10,946 nt of DNA from an uncultured Eggerthella sp. (GCA_900544455.1 UQVJ01000060.1:1-10946); one strand, 5' to 3'; shown: positions 1 through 6,818, numbered from the stretch's first letter. Notes: a model not told the origin generated them from the letters alone. Translations and numbers: made by a program.

Positions 1-1107
1 TTCTTCAGTGTTTTCCCCTAGGAGCGCCGCTTCGTTAAAAGACTCGATGTGGGTTTGAAGATTTGAGATATTGTGAGGGATATTGGTTTGAAGTACCCTT
101 CCGACATTGGGGAAGGTGACGTAGTTAAGCATTTCGGGCTTGTTATTGACAATTGTCGGAATGGCCTCATCTTTGGTCAAGATCTTCGTGATGCTGTATT
201 CCTTATCGCTAAGCCAGTTTTCCCACTCTGCTAAGCTTTTGCTCTTTACGAATGCGCGCATTTTCTCGAAGGAATCAGGCGCCTGCCATTCTCTTTTTCT
301 GCAGTCGTCCCGTAATTCTTCCAGTCCAGTTTCCTGAGTGAAGGGAACCCAGAATTTTTCTTCGATCATGGCAAACATGAGAGCTGCGCCATCGCTTGTT
401 TCGTAAATGTTGTAGCCGACGGAGGGATACTCCAGGTCGTTACGCTTGTGAATTTTTCCGTTGAAGAGCCAGCGTGAGTCGATAAGCGATTGCCACCATA
501 GAAAACAATTGAACATAGCTATGTCGATGTAGGACCCTTCTCCGGTTTTGTCCCTATTGAAGAGAGACGCAAGAAGTGCTTGACCTGCGACCATGCCTGT
601 CGCGTAGTCGCAGAGCGGAAGAGGGAATGCGTTGTCGTTTTGAAGGTCAAGGTAGCCCGTTGAGGCAATCATCGCAAAATCATGCCAAGCTTTTTGAGAG
701 CGTGGGTCTTCTTGTCCGAAGGCGCTTATCGAAGCATAGATAATATTTGGGTTTTTCTGGCGGATGGATTCGTAGTCGATTCCGAGCCTTTTTGTTACTC
801 CTGGCCGGAAGCTCTCTATGATGATGTCCGCCTTTTTTGATAGCTCCTGAAAACAATCATTTGCTTCTTTGTTTTTCAGGTCTAAAGAGATCGATTTTTT
901 GTTTCGGCAGAGTGCAGTGCTGTAGTAGGAAATGCCGTGTTTGGTGGGCGGGTCGTATCTGCAGAAATCACCGCGTTTGGTATCTTCGACTTTGATTACC
1001 GTTGCGCCCCAGTCAGCGAGTATCTGCGTTGCAAAGCCGCCGGGCATGTACCTTGTCAGATCTAAAACGAGTAAGTCTTCGAAAGCGTTTCCATTTCTTG
1101 CCATCAT
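1..1107 (-). CDS. Class III CoA transferase (CaiB/BaiF family), 3' end cut off by window
   Basis: Enzymes of this family move coenzyme A from an acyl-CoA donor to a carboxylic acid in the cytoplasm, activating it for further conversion. The frame is open from the ATG at 1107 to the window edge (369 codons, against about 400 for the family), so only the C-terminus is missing. Residues 21-41 hold the typical N-terminal block (MPGGFATQILADWGATVIKV), residues 99-111 hold ESFRPGVTKRLGI, and Asp167 in LPLCDYATG fits the family's catalytic aspartate. The start is set by GGAGGAG at 1117-1124 (reverse strand), nine bases upstream; a second ATG follows at once at 1104. It is divergent from the MFS symporter gene, so the two may share a substrate. 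The substrate acid is unknown; similarity to formyl-CoA or carnitine-CoA transferases does not settle it. The family call is firm. Confidence 0.9.
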   Translation of the reverse strand, partial: MMARNGNAFEDLLVLDLTRYMPGGFATQILADWGATVIKVEDTKRGDFCRYDPPTKHGISYYSTALCRNKKSISLDLKNKEANDCFQELSKKADIIIESFRPGVTKRLGIDYESIRQKNPNIIYASISAFGQEDPRSQKAWHDFAMIASTGYLDLQNDNAFPLPLCDYATGMVAGQALLASLFNRDKTGEGSYIDIAMFNCFLWWQSLIDSRWLFNGKIHKRNDLEYPSVGYNIYETSDGAALMFAMIEEKFWVPFTQETGLEELRDDCRKREWQAPDSFEKMRAFVKSKSLAEWENWLSDKEYSITKILTKDEAIPTIVNNKPEMLNYVTFPNVGRVLQTNIPHNISNLQTHIESFNEAALLGENTEE

Positions 1108-1390
1108 TGCAATTGTCTCCTCCCTCCCCAATAAAGACGCATTGATTGGCTTGATCGTATTCGTATGACATGGTGCGGACTAATTCAAACAAGTACAAAA
1201 AAACGACGAATCGAAATATTTCAAACAGTGAAGCATGAGCCCGTCTTGGTATTTGTTTCGGTTCGTCTTGCCCCTATACCCTAGGAGCAGGAGCTAACTA
1301 GTACTGCCCCAAAGAAAGACGCAAGCTCCTGATTCCTTGATTTTTGCCAAGGGAATTTTCGTATCTATTACTACAAAAGGAGGGATTGTA
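1108..1390. other. Divergent intergenic region between CoA transferase and MFS symporter
   Basis: This 283-base gap must hold the promoters of both flanking genes, but I see no convincing -35/-10 pair. The best plus-strand candidate is TTGTTT (1253-1258) and TATACC (1275-1280), 16 bases apart, with a weak -35. A perfect 8-bp inverted repeat, CAGGAGCT (1288-1295) and AGCTCCTG (1324-1331), encloses 28 bases and would lie in the leader of the symporter transcript. No gene is supported here. Confidence 0.4.
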
Positions 1391-2863
1391 ATGGGTTCTT
1401 CAAGCATGGTCGAGGCGAGGCTGGACGCGGTCCAAGACTCGATCGACGGTTCGATCGGGAAATCCTATCATGGCATTGCTGCACGTCTTGATAGGATTCC
1501 TGCAGGTAAGGCGGTGCGTGTCGTCTTATGGCTTTCCGGTGGTATTTGCTTTTGCGATTCTATCGATATGAATATTGCCGGTCCGATCATCGCTCAGTTT
1601 TTAACAACAGGCTGGTCGGACAGCATGCAGAATGCGACATTTGTTTCCGTTACTGCATTGGGCTATTTGGTTGGCGGCTTAATATCAGGCATTGTCTCTG
1701 ACGGTTTGGGGCGAAAGAAAGCGCTAATCATATTCCCGTCAATTTTTGTTGCCTTTGCGTTTGTTGCATCTTTTGCGCCAAATATGATGTTTTTGACGTT
1801 TTGCAGATTCTGTATGGGTGTTGGCTTGGGGGCAACATACCCATGCGGATATGGCGCAATGAGCGAATTCAGCCCCATCGACAAACGCGGCCGTTATCAA
1901 GCTTGGGTGGGTCTGATTGCAAATACGGGCACTCCTACAGCATCGCTACTTTGTACGTTCTTGCTTCCAGTTGTTGGTTGGCGCGCCATGTTCATCTTGG
2001 CAGGTTGCCTCGGCTTAACCGTGCTTCTATGTGTTATCAAGTGGTTCCCAGAGTCGCCGCGTTGGTTGGCTCAGCATGGTCGCAACGATGAGGCTGATGC
2101 CCGCGTGACAAAGATGGAGAACCAGATGCGTGAGCTTGGTCATGTTGTTGATCCTGTTCCCGCCGAAGAAATAAAGAGGCTTGAGGAAGAAGCGAAGAAT
2201 CAGCCCAAAGAGCTCCCTTATCGTTTCCTGTTCTCCAAGAAGATGCTGCCTCGTACCATCGTTGCAGGAACTATCCAATTCTGTAATTTCGTGGTTTCAT
2301 ATACGATCATTACTTGGACGCCAACCATCTTCATTGGACGCGGCCTTGAGCTTCAGTATTCGACGGCTTTGACTACTTTGATTCTTATTGGCATTCCGAC
2401 GGGCATTGCGCTGCTAAGCTTGCTTGTTGATAAGTTTGGACGAAAGCCACAGTTGATTATTGGCATCTTGGGTTCTGGCATTATTGGCTATCTTTGGACT
2501 TTGATCCCGATTGATCAGGTGATACCTATCGTTGTTCTTGGTTTCGTCTTGGCTGCCTGGACGAATTATTGGGGCCTTATTGCTTCATCGGTTTATCTGC
2601 CAGAGCCTTTCCCCACTCAAATTCGTGTTCGCGGAGCAGGCATCGGTAATGCCATCGGACGTGTGGGCGCTGTCCTCTCACCGTTTTGGATTGCGGCGCT
2701 TTTGGATTCGTCCCTTGGGGCAACTGGAGTGTACTTGGTAAATGGCCTCGTTTGCGTTGTTGGTGCTGTTATCGTTGCGATCTTTGCTGTTGAGACCAGG
2801 GGTCGATCCCTGGAAGAGGTTAGCGCTGACGTTCTCGAGGGAGCAGATAAATACATCAAGTAG
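1391..2863 (+). CDS. MFS metabolite:proton symporter, 12 membrane segments
   Basis: This is a 490-residue inner-membrane carrier that most likely imports an organic acid or similar small metabolite with protons. It has two copies of the MFS loop motif, GIVSDGLGRKK (residues 100-110) and LLVDKFGRK (344-352). The PESPRWL signature follows helix 6 (220-226), a charged central loop spans about 227-285, and ETRGRSLEE (468-476) ends the last helix, as in the sugar-porter/NiaP/SVOP-like group. Helix 1 carries two acidic residues (CDSIDMNIAG, 55-64), a possible proton or substrate site. The frame is open upstream to a TTG at 1337, but AAAGGAGGG (1376-1384) six bases before the ATG at 1391 decides the start. 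It is divergent from the CoA transferase and about 3 kb from the quinate/shikimate dehydrogenase, so a hydroaromatic or aromatic acid is a reasonable but unproven substrate. Confidence 0.88.
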   Translation: MGSSSMVEARLDAVQDSIDGSIGKSYHGIAARLDRIPAGKAVRVVLWLSGGICFCDSIDMNIAGPIIAQFLTTGWSDSMQNATFVSVTALGYLVGGLISGIVSDGLGRKKALIIFPSIFVAFAFVASFAPNMMFLTFCRFCMGVGLGATYPCGYGAMSEFSPIDKRGRYQAWVGLIANTGTPTASLLCTFLLPVVGWRAMFILAGCLGLTVLLCVIKWFPESPRWLAQHGRNDEADARVTKMENQMRELGHVVDPVPAEEIKRLEEEAKNQPKELPYRFLFSKKMLPRTIVAGTIQFCNFVVSYTIITWTPTIFIGRGLELQYSTALTTLILIGIPTGIALLSLLVDKFGRKPQLIIGILGSGIIGYLWTLIPIDQVIPIVVLGFVLAAWTNYWGLIASSVYLPEPFPTQIRVRGAGIGNAIGRVGAVLSPFWIAALLDSSLGATGVYLVNGLVCVVGAVIVAIFAVETRGRSLEEVSADVLEGADKYIK

Positions 2864-2897
2864 AAGACTTGGAAATTGGGGCGGCAGTTGCAGGTAC

Positions 2898-2942
2898 GGT
2901 CCCGGCGTCAATTGCTTTGGGAGGGGGATTGGCGCCGGGATC
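2898..2942 (+). repeat. Long intergenic hairpin between symporter and methyltransferase genes
   Basis: Bases 2898-2912 pair with 2928-2942. The core is TCCCGGCGTCAAT against ATTGGCGCCGGGA, continuous for 13 pairs with one G-U, plus one G-U and one G-C outside, around a 15-base purine-rich loop. No T-run follows, so it is not a standard intrinsic terminator. It could stabilise the 3' end of the symporter message, attenuate read-through into the methyltransferase gene, or be an interspersed repeat. Confidence 0.6.
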
Positions 2943-3019
2943 CTCTCGCTGCTTTGTGCGGAATATGCAACCCTTGACAGTGTGGCGCTTCGTAGGGGAG
3001 AAGAGTGGAGGTTTTTGCC

Positions 3020-3931
3020 ATGTTTTCATCATTTATGGAAAAGAGGAATCTTCAAAACAAGATCTACGATGAAATGATCGAAGACGCAAAGAGAGAAGAG
3101 GAGGAGAAACGTCGGAAGCAAGAGTCTAGATGGGGGTGCGAATGGCGGGGGAACCTATCTCCCTGGCAGTATTCGGAAACGGAGCAAGCTCTTTTGTCCG
3201 AACTTCGAGATAGAGCTTTGGTTTCGTTGGATATGCCCAGTGTGTATTCCGATAAAGCTGCGCTAGCTATTTGCCGTCAATTGGGTATGTTGGGAAAAGG
3301 GAGATCGAAGACAGGCGAATGGGTGCTGAGCTCTTTGGCCAACGCTCGTTATATGACTGAGATTCGTAGTTATTTGCTCCGTTATCCAAAGGCGACGATT
3401 ATAAATATCGGCAACGACCTCAGCACTTTATTTTATCGTGTCAACAACAAACAATTGACCTGGTGCAATATAGCAGATGAATCAGTATTGGACATGCGAA
3501 ACAGGCTTGCTATCGATGATTTCCCCAATATGCATCAAATCTGCGCTGACCCCGAAGACCTCTCCTGGTTTGATCGGGTTCCTCGTAATGAGAAAACCGG
3601 GTTGGTTATTTTGGCCGACACCGCTATTAGGGCATGGAACCCCAGCAACGTAAAATCCATGCTTCTTACGCTCAATCAGAAATATCCCGGATCGCTTTTG
3701 CTCATGAATTGTTCTGGAGGAAAGGCAGGGAACGGCAAAGACGCATTTACTTTTTACTCGTTGAATGCCGGGGACGCTATTCGTTCGTGGCTTGATGGAC
3801 CCCGGTCTCGAGTGTATGCGTACAGCTACCCGGATAAAACTTTGCTGGAGACTCTGGATGGTGCCGCGCGTTACAGGATGAAGGCCCTGCATCGTGCTGG
3901 AAACCAGATTCTGACGATTGTGAAGATGTAG
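3020..3931 (+). CDS. LCMT/TcmP-like class I SAM-dependent methyltransferase, degenerate
   Basis: The 303-residue product resembles the leucine-carboxyl-methyltransferase/TcmP O-methyltransferase family (COG3315 type), which transfers a methyl group from SAM to a carboxyl or hydroxyl. Residues 106-121 (LANARYMTEIRSYLLR) match the helix before motif I. Motif I is TIINIGNDLSTLFYRV (126-141), where the family usually has a G-x-G-L-D-T-R-x-Y-R pattern, so the SAM loop is altered. The expected acid at the end of strand 2 lies in IADESVLDMR (151-160), and the later strands VILAD (196-200) and the PGSLLLMN block (223-230) follow the family order. The N-terminal 40 residues are highly charged and probably coiled-coil. 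GGAGG at 3007-3011, eight bases ahead of the ATG at 3020, supports this start over the GTG at 3005. It is followed 29 bases later by a membrane protein gene. The substrate is unknown, and the altered motif leaves open loss of activity or a regulatory role. Confidence 0.7.
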   Translation: MFSSFMEKRNLQNKIYDEMIEDAKREEEEKRRKQESRWGCEWRGNLSPWQYSETEQALLSELRDRALVSLDMPSVYSDKAALAICRQLGMLGKGRSKTGEWVLSSLANARYMTEIRSYLLRYPKATIINIGNDLSTLFYRVNNKQLTWCNIADESVLDMRNRLAIDDFPNMHQICADPEDLSWFDRVPRNEKTGLVILADTAIRAWNPSNVKSMLLTLNQKYPGSLLLMNCSGGKAGNGKDAFTFYSLNAGDAIRSWLDGPRSRVYAYSYPDKTLLETLDGAARYRMKALHRAGNQILTIVKM

Positions 3932-3960
3932 CGCTGTCGGATTGCGAGAAAGGTTCAACA

Positions 3961-4467
3961 ATGAAAGACGGTACCGTAATTCACCGCATCGGAGATGATG
4001 GATGCTATATGACCAAAAAGCGAATCATTGCCCATCAATCTTTGAACGTCGTTCTAGTCTGGGGTGTTGTGGTTCTTCTGGCCACGATCGTGTTTGCTTC
4101 CGTGGCGCATCTCCAAGGGCAGACATTGTCTCAGTTTGAATTAATCGCTACGGGCGGTAATCAATATAGAGGTTTTTACACTGCCGACCTCCTGCGTTGC
4201 GAGGCTGCATTTTGCTTCTTGGGGGGATTGATGATGGTCGGCATCCATTTGCATGGTTTTGTGTGGCTTTATGAAAAAAATCGAGGGGGAATAGCGATTG
4301 CGCTCGCTGTCATTTTGATGGCTGCAAGCGTTTGCTGGTTCGCCTTTTTGGCGAGCATTGTGATATTTGATCCAGTTTCGTTTCTGACCTTCTTTTTGGT
4401 TTTGATCTTTTTGGTCTCAGGGGTGCTGGCGCAGAAAGAAAAGAAAGAATCGAATATCGTAGTCTAG
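3961..4467 (+). CDS. Hypothetical four-helix membrane protein
   Basis: I do not recognise this 168-residue protein. It has a polar N-terminus of about 27 residues and four hydrophobic stretches at about 28-48, 81-104, 109-136 and 138-156. The loop between the first two (49-80) contains TLSQFELIATGGNQYRGFY, and the tail is charged (QKEKKESN). Two cysteines (80, 85) lie at the start of helix 2 and a His-x-His pair at 96-98. The ATG at 3961 has AAAGG at 3948-3953 seven bases upstream; an internal ATG at 4009 is a weaker alternative. It sits 29 bases after the methyltransferase gene, so the two are probably co-transcribed and may work together, for instance as a methyltransferase with a membrane partner. 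No function can be assigned. Confidence 0.7.
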   Translation: MKDGTVIHRIGDDGCYMTKKRIIAHQSLNVVLVWGVVVLLATIVFASVAHLQGQTLSQFELIATGGNQYRGFYTADLLRCEAAFCFLGGLMMVGIHLHGFVWLYEKNRGGIAIALAVILMAASVCWFAFLASIVIFDPVSFLTFFLVLIFLVSGVLAQKEKKESNIVV

Positions 4468-4598
4468 CCCTTCATTGGCAAGCTGTTAATTCGAGCCTTT
4501 TCTAGAGTTACTTTGGCAGTGTGAGCGGTAATTGTTGCAATTGTTCTTTCGTGGCCCATCCGCATCATGGGCGATACACTGCCCCCCTCAACGCAATG
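4468..4598. other. Convergent gap with small hairpin
   Basis: This gap separates the 3' ends of the membrane protein gene and the LysR gene. GCCCAT (4554-4559) and ATGGGC (4567-4572) form a six-pair stem with a seven-base loop, but neither strand has a T-run after it, so a terminator role is uncertain. A short direct repeat, AATTGTTGC then AATTGTT, lies at about 4530-4545. No gene is seen. Confidence 0.35.
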
Positions 4599-5531
4599 CT
4601 ACCAATCTTCTAGGAAATCGTTCTCAATGGGGCTTACCCACGACATGCTTTCAGACAATGACTCCATTTGAGATATGAATGCTTGGATATTGGTTTCGTA
4701 GGAGGATTTATCTCTGTAAGCCATTCCGATCCAATGGTAAGGACGCTGAAATTCTTTAATACTGAGGAGCTTAATGGAGTCCCATACCACATCTCTGACC
4801 GTGTCAAGCATGATTGTGACAGCGTCAGGGTTGACGCAAGTCGCCGAAAGGGCGCTAATCTCATCCTCGAACGCAGGCTGGGGGCTAAGATTGTATTTTT
4901 TGAACATTCCGCAGAAAGCGTAGTACATATATGAAGGCTCTCGATATGAGAGCTGTTTATAGTTTCGAAGGTCGGTCAGAGATACGCTTTGCATTTTTGC
5001 GAGCGGGTGACTACTGCTTACGGCGACAATGGCATTTTCAGGAAAAAGGGGAATCCAGTTAAGTTCATTCGGCTTTGCTGGATTCCCGCAAAAGGCAATA
5101 TCGAGTGTGTCGTTGAGTAGGTTTTGCTCGCACTCTTTGGTTGATCCCATATGGGATAGGTCGAATAGGATTGGCTCCTCTGCGTTTTCGTTGCATGAAT
5201 TTAAAAGGCTTGAAAGAACTCCGCGCATAAGAGCGGCAACAGCTCCAAGCCTTGCTTTATTTTGACACGCTTCCGTATCTGCTTGAATTTCGGAAATGGC
5301 GTTATCCAAGTCGTTGAGGATGGGCGATATCCTTGCGGCGAAAACTTTGCCTCTATCTGTCAGTACGGCATTTCTACCCTGATGCTCGAACAACCGGACC
5401 CCTAGCTCCCCTTCGAGCTTTTTGATTGAATTCGATAAGGCCGATTGGGTGACGTACAGGGCTTTTGCCGCTTGTCCGTAATGCCCGAACTGGGAAATCG
5501 CAACGAAATACCTAAGTTGCTGAAGATTCAT
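4599..5531 (-). CDS. LysR-family transcriptional regulator
   Basis: This 310-residue protein is a typical LysR regulator in length and layout. It has an N-terminal winged helix-turn-helix (residues 1-60, with GQAAKALYVTQSALSNSIKK at 19-38 and the wing FEHQGRNAVLTDRG at 48-61), a linker helix to about 90, and a periplasmic-binding-protein-like effector domain to the end. These proteins bind DNA as tetramers and respond to a small molecule, often a substrate or intermediate of the pathway they control. The frame is open back to 5627, but MNLQQLRYF is the usual LysR beginning and AGGAG (5541-5545, reverse strand) lies nine bases ahead of the ATG at 5531. It is divergent from the quinate/shikimate-type dehydrogenase gene, the classical arrangement for a LysR protein controlling its neighbour. 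The effector is unknown. Confidence 0.92.
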   Translation of the reverse strand: MNLQQLRYFVAISQFGHYGQAAKALYVTQSALSNSIKKLEGELGVRLFEHQGRNAVLTDRGKVFAARISPILNDLDNAISEIQADTEACQNKARLGAVAALMRGVLSSLLNSCNENAEEPILFDLSHMGSTKECEQNLLNDTLDIAFCGNPAKPNELNWIPLFPENAIVAVSSSHPLAKMQSVSLTDLRNYKQLSYREPSYMYYAFCGMFKKYNLSPQPAFEDEISALSATCVNPDAVTIMLDTVRDVVWDSIKLLSIKEFQRPYHWIGMAYRDKSSYETNIQAFISQMESLSESMSWVSPIENDFLEDW

Positions 5532-5650
5532 TCCCCTCATCTCCTGTTGTGCGCAAATGGAACCTAACCGCCCATCGTCGCCTATCTTCCCCTTCCAACG
5601 ATAGCGGCTTTCTTTTTTATTATCCAATTAGAAAGGGGGTAGTTTGATGT

Positions 5651-5672
5651 CGGAATTAAATGTTTTGTTCCG
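5651..5672. promoter_or_regulatory. Candidate LysR operator (dyad) upstream of the dehydrogenase promoter
   Basis: CGGAA (5651-5655) and TTCCG (5668-5672) form a dyad 12 bases apart, with AAA/TTT adding three inner matches. Its centre lies about 70 bases before the predicted dehydrogenase start of transcription, near the usual -65 position of LysR recognition sites. Assignment to this LysR protein is inference. Confidence 0.4.
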
Positions 5673-5695
5673 AAATAGGTACTTTGCTCTTGGAA

Positions 5696-5725
5696 TTGGA
5701 AACGATTCACGACAGCAAATATATT
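5696..5725 (+). promoter_or_regulatory. Predicted promoter of the dehydrogenase gene
   Basis: TTGGAA (5696-5701) and TATATT (5720-5725) are 18 bases apart and match the vegetative consensus in four and five positions. The -10 lies inside a perfect 12-base palindrome, CAAATATATTTG (5716-5727), so a protein bound there would cover the promoter. Confidence 0.45.
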
Positions 5726-5740
5726 TGAGCCAAAGAGAAG

Positions 5741-5761
5741 ATTGACGTGATCAGAATCAAT
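5741..5761. promoter_or_regulatory. Dyad ATTGA-N11-TCAAT in the dehydrogenase leader
   Basis: Perfect five-base arms separated by 11 bases lie just after the predicted transcription start. The spacing suits a regulator dimer, possibly the divergent LysR protein, but could be chance. Confidence 0.3.
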
Positions 5762-5798
5762 GGACGTTAATCTTACTGATTTAAGGAGGGGGATCGTC

Positions 5799-6668
5799 AT
5801 GAAAATCGATCTGGCTATTTCGGGGGAAACAAAGTTGACGGGTCTTGTCGGTGGCTCGGGGATTACCAGCTCTTTTTCCCCGCGTATGCACACTGCTTCT
5901 TTTGCTGAAGTTGGTGTTGATGCGGTGTATTTGAGCTTTCCGATTGCACCGGAAATGCTTGGCGAAGTAGTGCAAGGCTTGCAAGATATTGCTGTTGGAT
6001 ACAACGTCACGATGCCCTACAAGACTTATATCTGTAAATATCTCGATGGTCTTTCTCCGGCTGCAAGGCTTATGGGCGCCGTGAATACGGTAGAAATCAA
6101 AGATGGAAAATCATATGGGCATAATACTGATGGAGCTGGATTTAGCGAAAACCTTCGGGTCAATGGATTCAACCCTTCAGGCAAGAAGGTAACTATTGTG
6201 GGGGCTGGTGGAGCAGGTTCTGCTGTGTCGACTCAACTTGCTCTTGACGGCGCCGCCTCGATTTCGATTTTTAATATCAAGGATGAGTTCTGGGAGAAAA
6301 CTGCTGGACGCATTAACCGTTTGGCGGAAGAGACCGGGGTGGGTGTTTCCTTAGAAGATCTTAACGATAGGGCTTCTTTGGCATCCTCCATTGCGGATTC
6401 CGAGTTGTTTGTTAATGCGACTCGTGTTGGTGCTGGCGACTTGATTGATCAATGCGTGATCGACGAAGACATGCTCCATGAAGGTCTTACCGTTGCCGAT
6501 ACGGTTTACAACCCTGTTGAGTCGAAGCTGATCAAAATGGCGAAAGCTCATGGTCTTGCGGCATATGGCGGCTTGGGCATGCTTCTTCAGCAAGCTGCTC
6601 TTGCTGAGAAGATCTGGTTTGGAACAGATATGCCCATTGAACTTATTCAAGAAAAACTGTTCTCGTAA
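5799..6668 (+). CDS. aroE: Shikimate/quinate dehydrogenase family protein (YdiB-like)
   Basis: The 289-residue protein belongs to the AroE/YdiB family, which interconverts 3-dehydroshikimate and shikimate, or dehydroquinate and quinate, with NAD(P). The substrate half has SSFSPRMH (24-31; Ser25 and Ser27 are the expected carboxylate binders), NVTMPYK (69-75; Lys75 catalytic), GAVNTV (93-98) and GHNTDGAGF (107-115; Asp111 catalytic). The cofactor half has GAGGAGSA (135-142), then FNIKDEFWEK where E. coli YdiB has NRRDEFF, and TVYNP plus GGLGMLLQQAA near the end. The missing arginines of the NADP clamp suggest NAD preference. YdiB-like features and the LysR neighbour point to a catabolic quinate/shikimate enzyme rather than the housekeeping AroE, but the latter cannot be excluded. 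AAGGAGGGGG (5783-5792), six bases ahead of the ATG at 5799, sets the start; an upstream in-frame start at 5760 lacks this. A terminator follows 19 bases after the stop. Confidence 0.9.
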   Translation: MKIDLAISGETKLTGLVGGSGITSSFSPRMHTASFAEVGVDAVYLSFPIAPEMLGEVVQGLQDIAVGYNVTMPYKTYICKYLDGLSPAARLMGAVNTVEIKDGKSYGHNTDGAGFSENLRVNGFNPSGKKVTIVGAGGAGSAVSTQLALDGAASISIFNIKDEFWEKTAGRINRLAEETGVGVSLEDLNDRASLASSIADSELFVNATRVGAGDLIDQCVIDEDMLHEGLTVADTVYNPVESKLIKMAKAHGLAAYGGLGMLLQQAALAEKIWFGTDMPIELIQEKLFS

Positions 6669-6687
6669 CGTGCCTCTCTTCTCCTCG

Positions 6688-6718
6688 AAAGGCCACCTTC
6701 GGGTGGCCTTTCTTTTTT
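6688..6718 (+). terminator. Intrinsic terminator after the dehydrogenase gene
   Basis: AAAGGCCACC (6688-6697) and GGTGGCCTTT (6702-6711) form a perfect 10-pair stem with a TTCG tetraloop, followed by C and six T. It isolates the dehydrogenase transcript from the MarR unit. Confidence 0.95.
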
Positions 6719-6753
6719 GTGTCGAGAAGATGGCGAAAGAACGTTTTGAATAA

Positions 6754-6769
6754 AGTCCGTGTTCGGACT
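6754..6769. promoter_or_regulatory. MarR operator site 1 (predicted)
   Basis: AGTCCG-TGTT-CGGACT is a perfect six-base inverted repeat with a four-base centre. It lies just upstream of the -10 of the MarR gene, where bound repressor would block RNA polymerase. The same half-sites recur 38 bases downstream. Confidence 0.7.
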
Positions 6770-6772
6770 AAC

Positions 6773-6778
6773 TATACT
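6773..6778 (+). promoter_or_regulatory. Predicted -10 box of the MarR-efflux promoter
   Basis: TATACT lies between the two palindromes. No good -35 is visible at the right distance (TTGAAT at 6746-6751 is 21 bases away), so the promoter may be weak; with this -10, transcription would start near 6785. Confidence 0.5.
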
Positions 6779-6791
6779 GCTCTTCTAAGAT

Positions 6792-6807
6792 AGTCCGACA
6801 TCGGACG
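6792..6807. promoter_or_regulatory. MarR operator site 2 (predicted)
   Basis: AGTCCG-ACAT-CGGACG repeats the half-sites and four-base spacing of site 1, with five of six outer pairs kept and two further matches at the centre. It lies in the leader just before the MarR ribosome site, so repressor here would block early elongation. Confidence 0.65.
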
Positions 6808-6818
6808 AAGGGAACAGA

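Noticed and set aside
1176..1181. CGGACT, identical to one arm of the MarR operators
   Set aside because: Only a single half-site with no partner arm at four-base spacing; a six-base match is expected by chance.
1337..1390. 18-codon upstream extension of the MFS gene from a TTG
   Set aside because: No ribosome site before the TTG, while AAAGGAGGG sits correctly before the ATG at 1391.
2974..2979. Perfect -35 box TTGACA before the methyltransferase gene
   Set aside because: No -10-like hexamer lies 15-19 bases downstream; that stretch is G-rich and overlaps the ribosome site.
3482..3961. 159-codon open frame antisense to the methyltransferase gene
   Set aside because: It mirrors the coding strand, has no recognisable domain, and the sense frame has family motifs and a ribosome site.
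4659..5531. Longer LysR start at 5627
   Set aside because: The extra 32 residues are unlike LysR N-termini, and AGGAG is well placed for the ATG at 5531.
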